In this document: piece after piece, positions 24,777 through 33,511 of the stretch
How the letters are laid out: each line of letters starts with the position of its first letter
Position numbering within the stretch: the first letter of the stretch is position 1
NCBI RefSeq assembly: GCF_002234575.2
Contig: NZ_CP022464.2
Span: 2,294,001-2,358,000, forward strand
Reading direction: 5' to 3'
Origin: Enterocloster bolteae
GTDB taxonomy: Bacteria > Bacillota > Clostridia > Lachnospirales > Lachnospiraceae
DNA: 64,000 nucleotides
The notes under the pieces: generated by a model
What the model saw: the letters and a program-made list of their open reading frames with translations, nothing else
Told to the model about the DNA's origin: nothing
Database searches by the model: none
Program-made: the position numbers and the translations under genes

Positions 24777-25649
24777 CTACGTTGCCAGACGCAGAAAAGC
24801 GTCCATCTCCCTGGTGACCCATTTATCCTTGTGGTAAACAATCTGACGCCAGGTTCTCATGTAAAAATCCCTGACATCCAGGACGGCCAGCTCCCCGTTG
24901 ATAATATCCTGGTGTATGGTGAATTCCGGAAGAAAGGAAACCCCCAGGTTCTTTCTCAGCAGGCTGATGATGAATTCCGTGTTGCCAATCTCCAGAAAGG
25001 GGTGTATCTCCTTGCCCTGGGCCGCCAGATACTGGTCCAGGATGAAACGGTAGCTGGCGTTTCGCTCGGTGAGGATAAAGGGCTGGTCTATGACCAGGTC
25101 CAGGTCCAGGCTGTCCCTGCCCACAAAGGGATGGCCGGAGGCAGTGACGAACACAATGTCCTCCGGCTCCTCCAGGACTTTTATCCATTTGCTGTCATAC
25201 ATACGCTTATCCAGGAAATACACTATATCAATGGCATTGCTGTTCATCATCTCCAGCAGCGTCTCGGGGGAGTCGGTGATGAGCCTTACGTTGACCTTGG
25301 GGTAGAGCCGGTGGTATTCCCTTAAAAGCTCCGGGAATATGGTGGCGCAAATGGATTCAATGGTCCCCAGGCACAGGCTTCCGGTTAGCTCCGATACATG
25401 GGTGACCGCATCCCTGGCATGTTCCAGCTCCTTCATGACGGAGACAGCGTGTTCATAGAACAGGGCTCCCTGGTGGGTCAGGGTGGTCTGTTTGCCGATG
25501 CGGTCGAAGAGATGGACGTTCAGCTCCTGCTCCAGCTGCTTGATTTGGATGGTGACGGCTGCCTGGGAATAACCCAGCTGCTTGGCTGCCTTGGAAAAGC
25601 TCTTTAACTGCGCCACCTGGATAAAGGCGGCAATCTCCCGTAGCTCCAT
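24777..25649 (-). CDS. LysR-family transcriptional regulator, divergent from the cysteine desulfidase-like gene
   Basis: 290 aa. DNA-binding winged helix at residues 1-60 (FIQVAQLKSFSKAAKQLGYS, QAAVTIQIKQLE), linker, and an effector domain from residue ~88 (GSLCLGTIESICATIFPEL). Resembles CysL/CysB-like or YwfK-type LysR proteins only in general layout. Its ATG is about 173 bases from the divergent enzyme gene, so it probably controls the enzyme-symporter pair and itself. The effector could be cysteine or a related amino acid; this is inference. Confidence 0.92.
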   Translation of the reverse strand: MELREIAAFIQVAQLKSFSKAAKQLGYSQAAVTIQIKQLEQELNVHLFDRIGKQTTLTHQGALFYEHAVSVMKELEHARDAVTHVSELTGSLCLGTIESICATIFPELLREYHRLYPKVNVRLITDSPETLLEMMNSNAIDIVYFLDKRMYDSKWIKVLEEPEDIVFVTASGHPFVGRDSLDLDLVIDQPFILTERNASYRFILDQYLAAQGKEIHPFLEIGNTEFIISLLRKNLGVSFLPEFTIHQDIINGELAVLDVRDFYMRTWRQIVYHKDKWVTREMDAFLRLAT

Positions 25650-25713
25650 ATTATGTGCTTCCTTTGCTCATTTTGTATAAAAATTTTTAAACGATATCAT
25701 AAAAACATTAAAT

Positions 25714-25773
25714 TTTACAACCATATGGTTTTATGCTACATTAATACTAATCAGAAATCAATACAAAATGTAT
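25714..25773 (+). promoter_or_regulatory. Candidate promoter with embedded palindromes, cysteine desulfidase operon
   Basis: TTTACA (25714-25719), 17 bases, TACATT (25737-25742). The perfect palindrome AACCATATGGTT (25719-25730) fills much of the spacer, and a second one, ATACAAAATGTAT (25761-25773), lies just downstream. Either may bind the divergent LysR regulator. Confidence 0.45.
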
Positions 25774-25822
25774 AGTAATTTTCCGGATAATCAATTAAAA
25801 TGAGAAAGGAATCACAATCATC

Positions 25823-27100
25823 ATGGAGAAAACAAATGTTAAGTACGGAGCTTATGTTCAAATTCTGAAGGAGGAGCTGCTTCCGGCCATGGGATGTACG
25901 GAGCCCATTGCCCTTGCCTATGCGGCGGCCACGGCCAGGAAAGTGCTGGGAGAGCTGCCGGACCGTGTTGTGGTGGGAGCCAGCGGAAGCATCATCAAGA
26001 ATGTGAAGTCAGTCATCGTGCCTAACACGAATCATCTGAAGGGGATTCCGGCAGCAGCAGCAGCAGGAATCGTTGCGGGAGATTCGGACAAAGAACTGGA
26101 GGTGATTGCAGAAGTTACGCCAGATGAAACCAGACAGATGAAGGAATTCCTGGATGACACGGAAATCAGGGTGGAGCATGTGGATAACGGCATTACCTTT
26201 GATATCATCGTAACTCTGTATAAGGGGGATTCCTACGCCAAGGTCCGCATCGCCAATTATCATACCAATATCGTGCTGATCGAAAAGAATGGGGAGATTC
26301 TTAAGCAGGTAGAGGTGGCCGGTGAGGAGGAGGAAGGTCTGACCGACAGAAGCCTGCTCAACATGGAGGATATCTGGGATTTTATCAATACAGTGGACAT
26401 TGAGGATATCCGGGAAGTGCTGGACCGTCAGATTAAGTACAACTGGGCCATTGCCCAGGAGGGGTTAAAAGGGGATTACGGCGCCAATATCGGCTCTGTT
26501 CTTCTGGAAATGTCTGGAAATGACGTCCGCACCAGGGCCAAGGCCATGGCAGCAGCAGGTTCTGACGCCAGGATGAATGGCTGTGAACTGCCGGTCATCA
26601 TCAATTCGGGAAGCGGCAACCAGGGTATCACTGCCTCTGTTCCCGTGCTGGTATATGCGGAGGAATTTAAGGTGGATGAGGATAAGAAGTACAGGGCCCT
26701 GGCTCTGTCCAACCTGACAGCCATCCATCAGAAAACGCCCATCGGCAGGCTTTCCGCTTACTGCGGAGCTGTCAGCGCCGGGGCAGGCGCCGGAGCAGGG
26801 ATTGCTTACCTGTGCGGCGGCGGTTTTAAAGAAGTCGTACATACGGTTGTAAACGCCCTTGCCATTGTGTCGGGCATTGTCTGCGATGGGGCAAAGGCTT
26901 CCTGTGCAGCCAAGATTGCCTCGGCAGTGGACGCGGGAATTCTGGGCTACAACATGTATATACGCGGTCAGCAGTTTTACGGGGGAGACGGCATCGTCAC
27001 CAAGGGTGTCGAGGCCACACTTAAGAACGTTGGTCGCCTTGGAAAAGAAGGGATGAAGGAGACCAATGAGGAAATCATAAAAATCATGATTGGAGAATAA
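25823..27100 (+). CDS. L-cysteine desulfidase family protein (UPF0597 / CyuA-YhaM-like)
   Basis: 425 aa. Members are oxygen-sensitive [4Fe-4S] enzymes related to serine dehydratase alpha chains that degrade cysteine to pyruvate, sulfide and ammonia. Family marks: LLPAMGCTEPIALAYAAA near residue 18, GASGSIIKNVK, the loop NSGSGNQGITASVPV and the Cys-rich end SGIVCDGAKASCAAKIAS. Cysteines in MGCTEP, the CGGGF loop and the C-terminal pair are candidate cluster ligands. It is followed after 2 bases by a symporter and is divergent from a LysR regulator, so import and breakdown of an amino acid, probably cysteine or a close analogue, is the likely unit. Confidence 0.87.
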   Translation: MEKTNVKYGAYVQILKEELLPAMGCTEPIALAYAAATARKVLGELPDRVVVGASGSIIKNVKSVIVPNTNHLKGIPAAAAAGIVAGDSDKELEVIAEVTPDETRQMKEFLDDTEIRVEHVDNGITFDIIVTLYKGDSYAKVRIANYHTNIVLIEKNGEILKQVEVAGEEEEGLTDRSLLNMEDIWDFINTVDIEDIREVLDRQIKYNWAIAQEGLKGDYGANIGSVLLEMSGNDVRTRAKAMAAAGSDARMNGCELPVIINSGSGNQGITASVPVLVYAEEFKVDEDKKYRALALSNLTAIHQKTPIGRLSAYCGAVSAGAGAGAGIAYLCGGGFKEVVHTVVNALAIVSGIVCDGAKASCAAKIASAVDAGILGYNMYIRGQQFYGGDGIVTKGVEATLKNVGRLGKEGMKETNEEIIKIMIGE

Positions 27101-27102
27101 GT

Positions 27103-28296
27103 ATGAAAAAAATAACAGGCAGTTTACCGTTTCGGTTGCTTCTGGGCGTTATCCTGGGCATCATAGTCGGCCAGCTGGCCGGAAGCGGCCTTATGCATGT
27201 TGTTGTGACAATCAAATACATCCTGAATCAGGTCATTGTTTTCTGTGTGCCTCTTATCATTATCGGATTCATTGCCCCTTCCATCACAAGGCTGGGCAAC
27301 AATGCATCCAAAATGCTGGGAGTTGCAATTATTATTGCCTATGTTTCATCGATCGGAGCAGCCCTTTTTTCTATGACGGCAGGTTTCCTTATGATTCCCC
27401 ACCTGTCCATTGCCACTGAGGTGGAGGGATTAAAGGATTTGCCGGCAATCGTGTTCCAGTTAGATATACCTCAAATTATGCCTGTGATGAGCGCCCTGGT
27501 GTTCTCACTGCTTCTGGGCCTGGCCGCCACATGGACCAGGGCCGCGGTGGTTACTCAGGTGCTGGAGGAGTTCCAGCAGATTGTGCTGTCCATTGTTACC
27601 AAGGTGGTAATTCCCATCCTTCCTGTGTTTATCGCATTTACATTCTGCGCCCTTTCCTATGAGGGGACTATTACAAAACAGCTTCCTGTGTTCCTTCAGG
27701 TAGTCATCATTGTCATGATTGGCCATTATATCTGGCTGGCCCTGCTGTATGCCATCGGCGGCGTCTATTCAGGCAAGAATCCGTTTGATGTCATAAAGAA
27801 TTACGGACCCGCCTATATTACCGCGGTAGGCACCATGTCGTCCGCGGCCACACTGGCTGTGGCCCTGCGCTGCGCCAAGAAATCACAGCCGCCACTGAGG
27901 GATGATATGGTGGATTTCGGCATTCCGCTGTTTGCCAACATCCATCTGTGCGGTTCTGTTCTGACAGAGGTATTCTTTGTAATGACCATTTCCAAGATTC
28001 TCTACGGAACCATACCGTCCCTGGGTACCATGATTTTGTTCTGCGCACTTTTAGGCGTGTTTGCCATCGGAGCGCCCGGTGTTCCCGGAGGCACGGTTAT
28101 GGCTTCTCTGGGTCTGATTACAGGCGTACTGGGATTTGACGAAACAGGGACAGCGCTGATGCTCACCATCTTTGCTCTTCAGGACAGCTTCGGAACCGCC
28201 TGCAACGTGACCGGTGACGGTGCCCTGACCATGATTCTTACAGGCTTTGCCGAGAAACATGGAATCAAGAGGCAGAAGATTGAAAGCGGGCTGTGA
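27103..28296 (+). CDS. Dicarboxylate/amino acid:cation symporter (DAACS, GltP/SstT-like)
   Basis: 397 aa with eight spans and two re-entrant loops expected of the glutamate-transporter fold. LPFRLLLGVILGIIVGQLAGS at the start, VPLIIIGFIAPSITRLG, the hairpin region GTMSSAATLAVALR (serine-rich motif, residues ~243-256), and GAPGVPGGTVMASLGLI. In known members these hold the substrate and Na+. Its ATG is 2 bases after the preceding stop, so co-translation is likely. The pairing with a cysteine desulfidase-like enzyme suggests a sulfur or small neutral amino acid substrate. Confidence 0.92.
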   Translation: MKKITGSLPFRLLLGVILGIIVGQLAGSGLMHVVVTIKYILNQVIVFCVPLIIIGFIAPSITRLGNNASKMLGVAIIIAYVSSIGAALFSMTAGFLMIPHLSIATEVEGLKDLPAIVFQLDIPQIMPVMSALVFSLLLGLAATWTRAAVVTQVLEEFQQIVLSIVTKVVIPILPVFIAFTFCALSYEGTITKQLPVFLQVVIIVMIGHYIWLALLYAIGGVYSGKNPFDVIKNYGPAYITAVGTMSSAATLAVALRCAKKSQPPLRDDMVDFGIPLFANIHLCGSVLTEVFFVMTISKILYGTIPSLGTMILFCALLGVFAIGAPGVPGGTVMASLGLITGVLGFDETGTALMLTIFALQDSFGTACNVTGDGALTMILTGFAEKHGIKRQKIESGL

Positions 28297-28363
28297 TAGG
28301 TCTGTATATTTATAAGCCTTACTAATATGAATATAGCAATTTATAATAAAGACAAAATTGCTC

Positions 28364-28394
28364 TTGAACCTATAGTAACTATAGGATATATAAT
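28364..28394 (+). promoter_or_regulatory. MerR-type promoter and operator
   Basis: TTGAAC (28364-28369), a 19-base spacer, and a perfect TATAAT (28389-28394). The over-long spacer is filled by the dyad CCTATAGTAACTATAGG (28369-28385). This is the hallmark of promoters activated by MerR-family proteins, which untwist the DNA to realign the two boxes. The regulator is very likely the MerR/GyrI protein encoded at 29945. The wider region GCTCTTGAACCTAT/ATAGGTTCAAGAGC is also a 14-base inverted repeat. Confidence 0.85.
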
Positions 28395-28413
28395 AGGTTC
28401 AAGAGCCAAGCGG

Positions 28414-28444
28414 AAAGGACCGGCTGGCAAAGCCGGTCCTTTTT
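28414..28444 (+). terminator. Intrinsic terminator between the MerR promoter and its first gene
   Basis: AAAGGACCGGCT (28414-28425), loop GGCAA, AGCCGGTCCTTT (28431-28442), ending TTTTT. It is 20 bases downstream of the -10 box and 32 bases upstream of the amidohydrolase ATG. It can end transcripts from the symporter gene, but any transcript from the MerR promoter also has to pass it. Confidence 0.88.
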
Positions 28445-28476
28445 GCAGCATGATATTTCCGAAAGAGAGGTAAGGA

Positions 28477-29907
28477 ATGGACAAAAAGATTCTTATTAAG
28501 AATGCCAGGGCAATCGTGTCCTGCGACGGGGAAGACCGGGTTTACAGGGACGCGGACATGCTCATTGAGGGTCCAAGGATACTGGCAATCGGCAGGGACC
28601 TGATGAACCAAAGAGACCCGGTGTCAGGAAGAGAATGGAAGCAGGAGGAGGTCCAGGTAATACAGGCAGAGGGAAAGTTCGTGTATCCCGGCCTGATTAA
28701 CACCCACCATCATTTTTTCCAGACTTTTGTGCGCAATCTCATAACCATTGACTATCCCAACATGATGGTGATGGACTGGATTGATAAAATTTACCGCATA
28801 TTCCAGAATATTGATTCCGATGTGATTTACTACTCCACCCTTACATCCTTTGCGGATTTGATTAAACACGGCTGTACCTGCGCCTTTGACCACCAATACT
28901 GCTACACCAGGAAGACCGGCAAGTCGCCGGTGGACCGCCAGATGGAGGCAGCAGAGCTTTTGGGCATCCGGTACCATGCCGGAAGGGGGACCAACACCCT
29001 TCCAAGAAGTGAGGGAAGCTCCATTCCCGACAATATGCTGGAGACAACGGATGAGTTCTTAAAGGACTGCGACCGGCTGATCGGATTGTATCACGATCCC
29101 AGGCCTTTTTCCATGAAGCAGATCGTAATGGCGCCCTGCCAGCCCATTAACTGCCGCAGGGACACCTTTGCCGAGACCGTGGCCATGGCCAGGGAAAAGG
29201 GAGTCAGGATGCACACTCATCTGGGCGAGGGAGAGAACGAAGGCATGATCGCCCGCTGGGGCAAGCGCACCATGGATTGGTGTGAGGAGATGGACTTTAT
29301 CGGTGAGGATGTATGGTATGCCCATGACTGGGAAGTGACAAAGGAAGAATATAAGGTCCTGGCAGCCACAGGAACAGGGGTTTCCCACTGTCCGGCACCG
29401 GCTGTGCTGGGCGGCTTCCCGATTCTCAATATAAAGGAAATGCAGGAAGCAGGCATTCTGGTGAGCCTGGGGTGCGACGGTTCCGCCACCAATGACAGCT
29501 CCAATCTGCTGGATGCCCTGCGCATGGCTTATCTGATGCAGGCATACCACACCAAGGAGAGAGGGGGATGCACCTCCGCCTATGATATGCTAAAGGTGGC
29601 CACGGTAAACGGGGCAAAGACCCTTGGAAGAACTGACCTGGGAACCCTGGAAGCGGGAAAAGCAGCGGACCTGTTTATGATTGACACCGAGACACTGGAG
29701 CTGGCCGGGGCCCTTCACGACCCGAAGAACCTGCTGGCAAGAGTGGGACTTACCGGACCGGTGTGGATGACCATGATTAACGGAAACATTGTTTACAAAG
29801 ACGGCATTCTGAAAGGTGTGGATGAGAGAAAGCTGGCCATGGATGGAGAGGCTGTATGCACAAGGGTCATCCGGGAACCTCACAGTGCCTACAGGGATTT
29901 TATTTAG
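28477..29907 (+). CDS. Metal-dependent amidohydrolase, 8-oxoguanine deaminase / AtzB-like
   Basis: 476 aa TIM-barrel deaminase of the ATZ/TRZ branch. Metal ligands: His77 and His79 in NTHHHFFQT, His246/His248 in MHTHLGEGE, His in AHDWEV, and Asp334 in LGCDGSATNDSS. The NTHHHF-type motif and the RMH-T-HLGEGE spacing resemble 8-oxoguanine deaminases and hydroxydechloroatrazine ethylaminohydrolases rather than classic guanine or cytosine deaminases. Sits in an operon with a MerR regulator and a nucleoside-type ABC transporter, which favours a purine-like substrate. Start at ATG 28477 with GAGAGGTAAGG before it. Confidence 0.83.
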   Translation: MDKKILIKNARAIVSCDGEDRVYRDADMLIEGPRILAIGRDLMNQRDPVSGREWKQEEVQVIQAEGKFVYPGLINTHHHFFQTFVRNLITIDYPNMMVMDWIDKIYRIFQNIDSDVIYYSTLTSFADLIKHGCTCAFDHQYCYTRKTGKSPVDRQMEAAELLGIRYHAGRGTNTLPRSEGSSIPDNMLETTDEFLKDCDRLIGLYHDPRPFSMKQIVMAPCQPINCRRDTFAETVAMAREKGVRMHTHLGEGENEGMIARWGKRTMDWCEEMDFIGEDVWYAHDWEVTKEEYKVLAATGTGVSHCPAPAVLGGFPILNIKEMQEAGILVSLGCDGSATNDSSNLLDALRMAYLMQAYHTKERGGCTSAYDMLKVATVNGAKTLGRTDLGTLEAGKAADLFMIDTETLELAGALHDPKNLLARVGLTGPVWMTMINGNIVYKDGILKGVDERKLAMDGEAVCTRVIREPHSAYRDFI

Positions 29908-29944
29908 CGGGGAATTTGGCGGAAAAAGGAAAGGAGGCTGGCAG

Positions 29945-30700
29945 GTGAAGGAATATTTTTCTATCGGGGAATTGGCGGAGCTGTTCGGGCTTAACATACA
30001 GACACTGTACTACTATGACAGCGTCGGCATCTTTTCTCCCAGGGAGCGCAATGAGAAAAACGGGCGCAGAAAGTATGAGTTTGACCAGATATACGAGCTG
30101 GCCACGGTGTCCTATATGCGCCGTCTGGGCTATTCCCTGGAGGAAATTAAGGAATCCAGAACCAGCTTAAACTCCAACAGGGCTGTGGATATCATGAAGC
30201 AGCGCTCCCAGGAGCTTCGCAGGCAGTGGCAGGAGCTGCTCAACATAGATGAGGCCATCCAGAGGAAAATCCGGTTCATGGAACAGGAGATGGATGGAAT
30301 CTGCCTGGATGAGATTGCGGTGAAGCATTTTGAGGACCGGAAGTTTATTTCCATTGGCGACGAGGAGCTGCTGTACAGGGAGAATTCCTTTTACTTTTAT
30401 CCCACCATAGCCTTTTATGAGGGGGACCGGAAATACTTTGGCGCCTACCTGTATCCGGATGATGAGGAGCTGCCAAAGACCATACCCCAGTCCAGAATCC
30501 AGATTATCCCGGAAGGCGATTTTCTCTGCGGATACCATCTGGGAGGATACGAGGGCGTGCCGGATACCATCCGGCGCCTGCGAGAGGCCAGGCCGGACCT
30601 TGAGCTGGGGGCTCAGGCCATCAATTTTAATATTCTGGATCAGTTCGTGGAGAGTGATAACGAAAACTTTATCACCGCCATGCAGATCCGGGTGTTATAG
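29945..30700 (+). CDS. MerR-family regulator with GyrI-like effector domain
   Basis: 251 aa from GTG 29945, chosen because AAGGAGG (29931-29937) is 7 bases away and the protein then starts like other MerR proteins (KEYFSIGELAELFGLNIQTL). The HTH and wing are residues 4-75 (YYYDSVGIFSPRERNEKNGRR), a coiled-coil follows, and residues ~110-251 look like a GyrI/BmrR-type small-molecule domain. Likely binds the promoter at 28364-28394 and answers to the operon's substrate. The in-frame upstream extension to 29816 overlaps the amidohydrolase and is not used. Confidence 0.88.
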   Translation: MKEYFSIGELAELFGLNIQTLYYYDSVGIFSPRERNEKNGRRKYEFDQIYELATVSYMRRLGYSLEEIKESRTSLNSNRAVDIMKQRSQELRRQWQELLNIDEAIQRKIRFMEQEMDGICLDEIAVKHFEDRKFISIGDEELLYRENSFYFYPTIAFYEGDRKYFGAYLYPDDEELPKTIPQSRIQIIPEGDFLCGYHLGGYEGVPDTIRRLREARPDLELGAQAINFNILDQFVESDNENFITAMQIRVL

Positions 30701-30772
30701 ATACATATAACTGATGATGCAGTACATATGAGGAAACATGAAAAATCTAAGGAAAAAGGAAGGGTAAGAATC

Positions 30773-31891
30773 ATGAAAAACAGAATGCGTTTAGCGGCAG
30801 CAGCCCTGGCATTATCCATGGCAGGCTTTGGCCTGACCGGATGCAGCGGACAGGCAAAGGAGACAGAGGCAAAGACAGAGGCGGCAGATAAGCAGGCAGG
30901 GTCCGCCCAGACCGGAGATACCCAGGAAAAAGGGGACCAGGCCGATGACGGCCAGGCAAAAGAGGGACAGACAGCGGACGGCAAGACATACAAGGTGGCC
31001 CTGTGCCTGTCCGGCGCAGCCAATGATATGGGCTGGTGCCAGTCAGCCTATGACGGGCTTAAGCTTCTGGAGGCGGATTACGGCTGTGAGGTGACCTATA
31101 CGGAGAATCTGACACCGGATGATATTGAGGCAGCCTTTGCGGATTACGCGGCCAGCGGATATGACGTGGTCATCGGCCATGGATATGAGTTCGGGGATCC
31201 GGCAGTGGACGTTGCGGAGCAATATCCGGATACAAAGTTCATTGTGACCGAAGGCGAGGTTTCTGCCGACAATGTGGCCTCCTATGTGTCTAAGTGCGAG
31301 GAAGGCGGATACATCATGGGAATGCTGGCAGCCGGCATGTCTGAGAGCGGAAAGGTAGGCTTTATCGGACCGATTCAGGGCGCATCCCTTGTTAAAATCA
31401 TGAACGGATTTGAGGACGGGGCAAAGGAAGTAAACCCTGACATCCAGGTACAGACCGCGTGGACCGGTTCTTTTACCGATACGGCCCTTGGCAAGGAGGC
31501 AGCCCAGGCCATGATTGATAACGGCGCGGATGTAATCGGACACTGTGCCAACGAGTCCGGAACAGGAGCCATCAACGCGGCAAAGGAAGCAAAGGTCTAC
31601 GCCACAGGCGATTCCTATGACCAGAACGACCTGGCACCAGACACCATCCTTTCCTCCTCTGTTTACCATATTCCCCATGTGATTGAGGTGGCCTTTAAGA
31701 CGGTTGCGGACGGAACCTTTGAGGGCGGCATCTACCAGCTGGGAATGGCAGACGGGGCAGTGAGCGTTGCTCCTTACCACAATCTGGATTCCGCTGTTCC
31801 TGATGAGCTGAAGCAGAAAATTTCCGATAAGATTGCGGCAATTGAATCTGGAGAGTTTGAAGTACCATGTGATACCAAGCCCAGAGCATAA
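30773..31891 (+). CDS. BMP-family ABC transporter substrate-binding lipoprotein (PnrA/NupN-like)
   Basis: 372 aa. Signal peptide with lipobox LTGC (Cys about residue 24), a Glu/Lys/Ala-rich linker (~25-75), then the BMP domain: YKVALCLSGAANDMGW and the hinge segments VIGHGYEFGDPAVDVA, GFIGPIQGASLVKIMNG, and VIGHCANESGTGAI. PnrA-like proteins bind purine nucleosides. ATG 30773 has GGAAGGGTAAG upstream; an in-frame ATG at 30728 would add a basic leader that spoils the signal peptide. First component of a complete importer. Confidence 0.93.
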   Translation: MKNRMRLAAAALALSMAGFGLTGCSGQAKETEAKTEAADKQAGSAQTGDTQEKGDQADDGQAKEGQTADGKTYKVALCLSGAANDMGWCQSAYDGLKLLEADYGCEVTYTENLTPDDIEAAFADYAASGYDVVIGHGYEFGDPAVDVAEQYPDTKFIVTEGEVSADNVASYVSKCEEGGYIMGMLAAGMSESGKVGFIGPIQGASLVKIMNGFEDGAKEVNPDIQVQTAWTGSFTDTALGKEAAQAMIDNGADVIGHCANESGTGAINAAKEAKVYATGDSYDQNDLAPDTILSSSVYHIPHVIEVAFKTVADGTFEGGIYQLGMADGAVSVAPYHNLDSAVPDELKQKISDKIAAIESGEFEVPCDTKPRA

Positions 31892-31981
31892 GATATTTCC
31901 TGAAAAGGGCCTGCATCAAACCAAGCGCAGCTGAGCGTGTCCGGGGGTGCGGGCCCTGTTTGGAAAGAAAGGATGGAACAG

Positions 31982-33511
31982 ATGCCATTACTTGAGATGA
32001 AGCATATAACCAAATCCTTTGCAGGCGTGTATGCCAACGAGGATGTGGACCTGTCTGTGGAGCAGGGGGAGATACATGCGCTGTTAGGGGAAAATGGAGC
32101 TGGCAAGACCACGCTCATGAACATTTTGTTTGGCATTTACCAGGCGGACAAAGGGGAAATCTGTTTTAAAGGCGAACATGTGGAATTTAAGTCGCCGGGG
32201 GAGGCGATTGCCAGGGGAATCGGCATGGTGCACCAGCATTTTTCACTGGTGAAGAAAATGACGGTGCTGGACAATGTGATGCTGGGTCTGAAAGGGCAGG
32301 GAATCGTGGCGGACCGGAAGTTGGCAAGGGAAAAACTGACAGGCCTTGCCGCGACCTACGGCCTTTTAGTGAACCCGGAAGCGCCTGTCCACACCCTTTC
32401 CGTGGGAGAGCAGCAGAGGGTGGAGATTCTAAAGGCCCTGTACCGGGATGTAAGCCTGTTGATTCTGGACGAACCTACCGGCGTGCTCACCCCCCAGGAA
32501 ACGGAGAATTTCTTCGGGGTTTTGAAACGGCTGCGGGATGAGGGGTATGGAATCATTATCATCACCCACCGTCTGGGGGAAATCATGGATATCAGCGACC
32601 GGGTGACGGTGCTTCGGGATGGCCGAAAGGTCAGCAGTCTGGTGACAGAGGAGACAACGCCGGAGGAACTGTCCGCCTGCATGATTGGGCGGGAGCTTAA
32701 GGCGGGGAGGGAGATAAGGGAATCCGCTGCCGGGGACACCGCCTTAAGCCTTAAGGATGTGTGCCTCCACAAAAAGCACAGTACCAAGATGTCCCTGGAC
32801 CACGTAAGCCTTACAATCCGCAGGGGAGAAATCCTGGGAATCGCAGGTGTGGAAGGCAACGGACAGAAGGAACTGGCTGAGGTAATAACAGGAATCCGCA
32901 GGATAAACAGCGGACAGATGGAATACCAGGGAAAGGATATACGCAGGGACAGTGTGAAAGAGCGGTTTCGGGCCGGCATCTCCTATATTTCCGACGACCG
33001 CCACGGCGACAGCCTTGTCATGGACATGACAGTGGAAGACAATCTGATTTTAAGGGACTTTGACCGGCAGCCATTTTCGCGGAACATGGTGCTGGACTAC
33101 AGACAGGCTGAGAAGAGAGCCAGGGAGGCCCTGGATGAATACAGCATCAAGACCTCGGGCAAAAGCGGCAGCAAAACACCGGTAAAGCTGATGAGCGGCG
33201 GAAACCAGCAGAAGGTTATTCTTTCCAGGGAGATATCTGAGGAAGCCGGCCTGATTGTGGCCAGCCAGCCCACAAGGGGACTGGATATCGGTGCCACCCG
33301 GTTTGTCCATGAAACCCTTCTCAGGCAGAGGGATGCGGGCAGATGCGTCCTGCTGATATCAGCCGACCTGGATGAAATCCTGGGAGTAAGCGACCGGGTT
33401 GCGGTTATGTATGAAGGCCGTATCATAGGGATTCTGAACCGGGATGAGGCGGATGTACATAAAATTGGCCTGCTGATGGGCGGTATTGCTAAGGAGGCGG
33501 CAGATGAATAG
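31982..33511 (+). CDS. Nucleoside-type ABC transporter ATP-binding protein (two ABC domains)
   Basis: 509 aa with two nucleotide-binding domains, as in NupO/YufO and RbsA types. First domain: Walker A LLGENGAGKTT (residues ~35-45), signature LSVGEQQRVEI, Walker B LLILDEPT. The second has a degenerate Walker A (GVEGNGQKEL), an intact signature MSGGNQQKVIL and the sequence SQPTRGLDIG in place of Walker B DEPT. ATG 31982 is favoured by AAAGG 9 bases upstream; ATG 31973 sits on the ribosome site. Overlaps the permease gene by 8 bases. Confidence 0.94.
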   Translation: MPLLEMKHITKSFAGVYANEDVDLSVEQGEIHALLGENGAGKTTLMNILFGIYQADKGEICFKGEHVEFKSPGEAIARGIGMVHQHFSLVKKMTVLDNVMLGLKGQGIVADRKLAREKLTGLAATYGLLVNPEAPVHTLSVGEQQRVEILKALYRDVSLLILDEPTGVLTPQETENFFGVLKRLRDEGYGIIIITHRLGEIMDISDRVTVLRDGRKVSSLVTEETTPEELSACMIGRELKAGREIRESAAGDTALSLKDVCLHKKHSTKMSLDHVSLTIRRGEILGIAGVEGNGQKELAEVITGIRRINSGQMEYQGKDIRRDSVKERFRAGISYISDDRHGDSLVMDMTVEDNLILRDFDRQPFSRNMVLDYRQAEKRAREALDEYSIKTSGKSGSKTPVKLMSGGNQQKVILSREISEEAGLIVASQPTRGLDIGATRFVHETLLRQRDAGRCVLLISADLDEILGVSDRVAVMYEGRIIGILNRDEADVHKIGLLMGGIAKEAADE

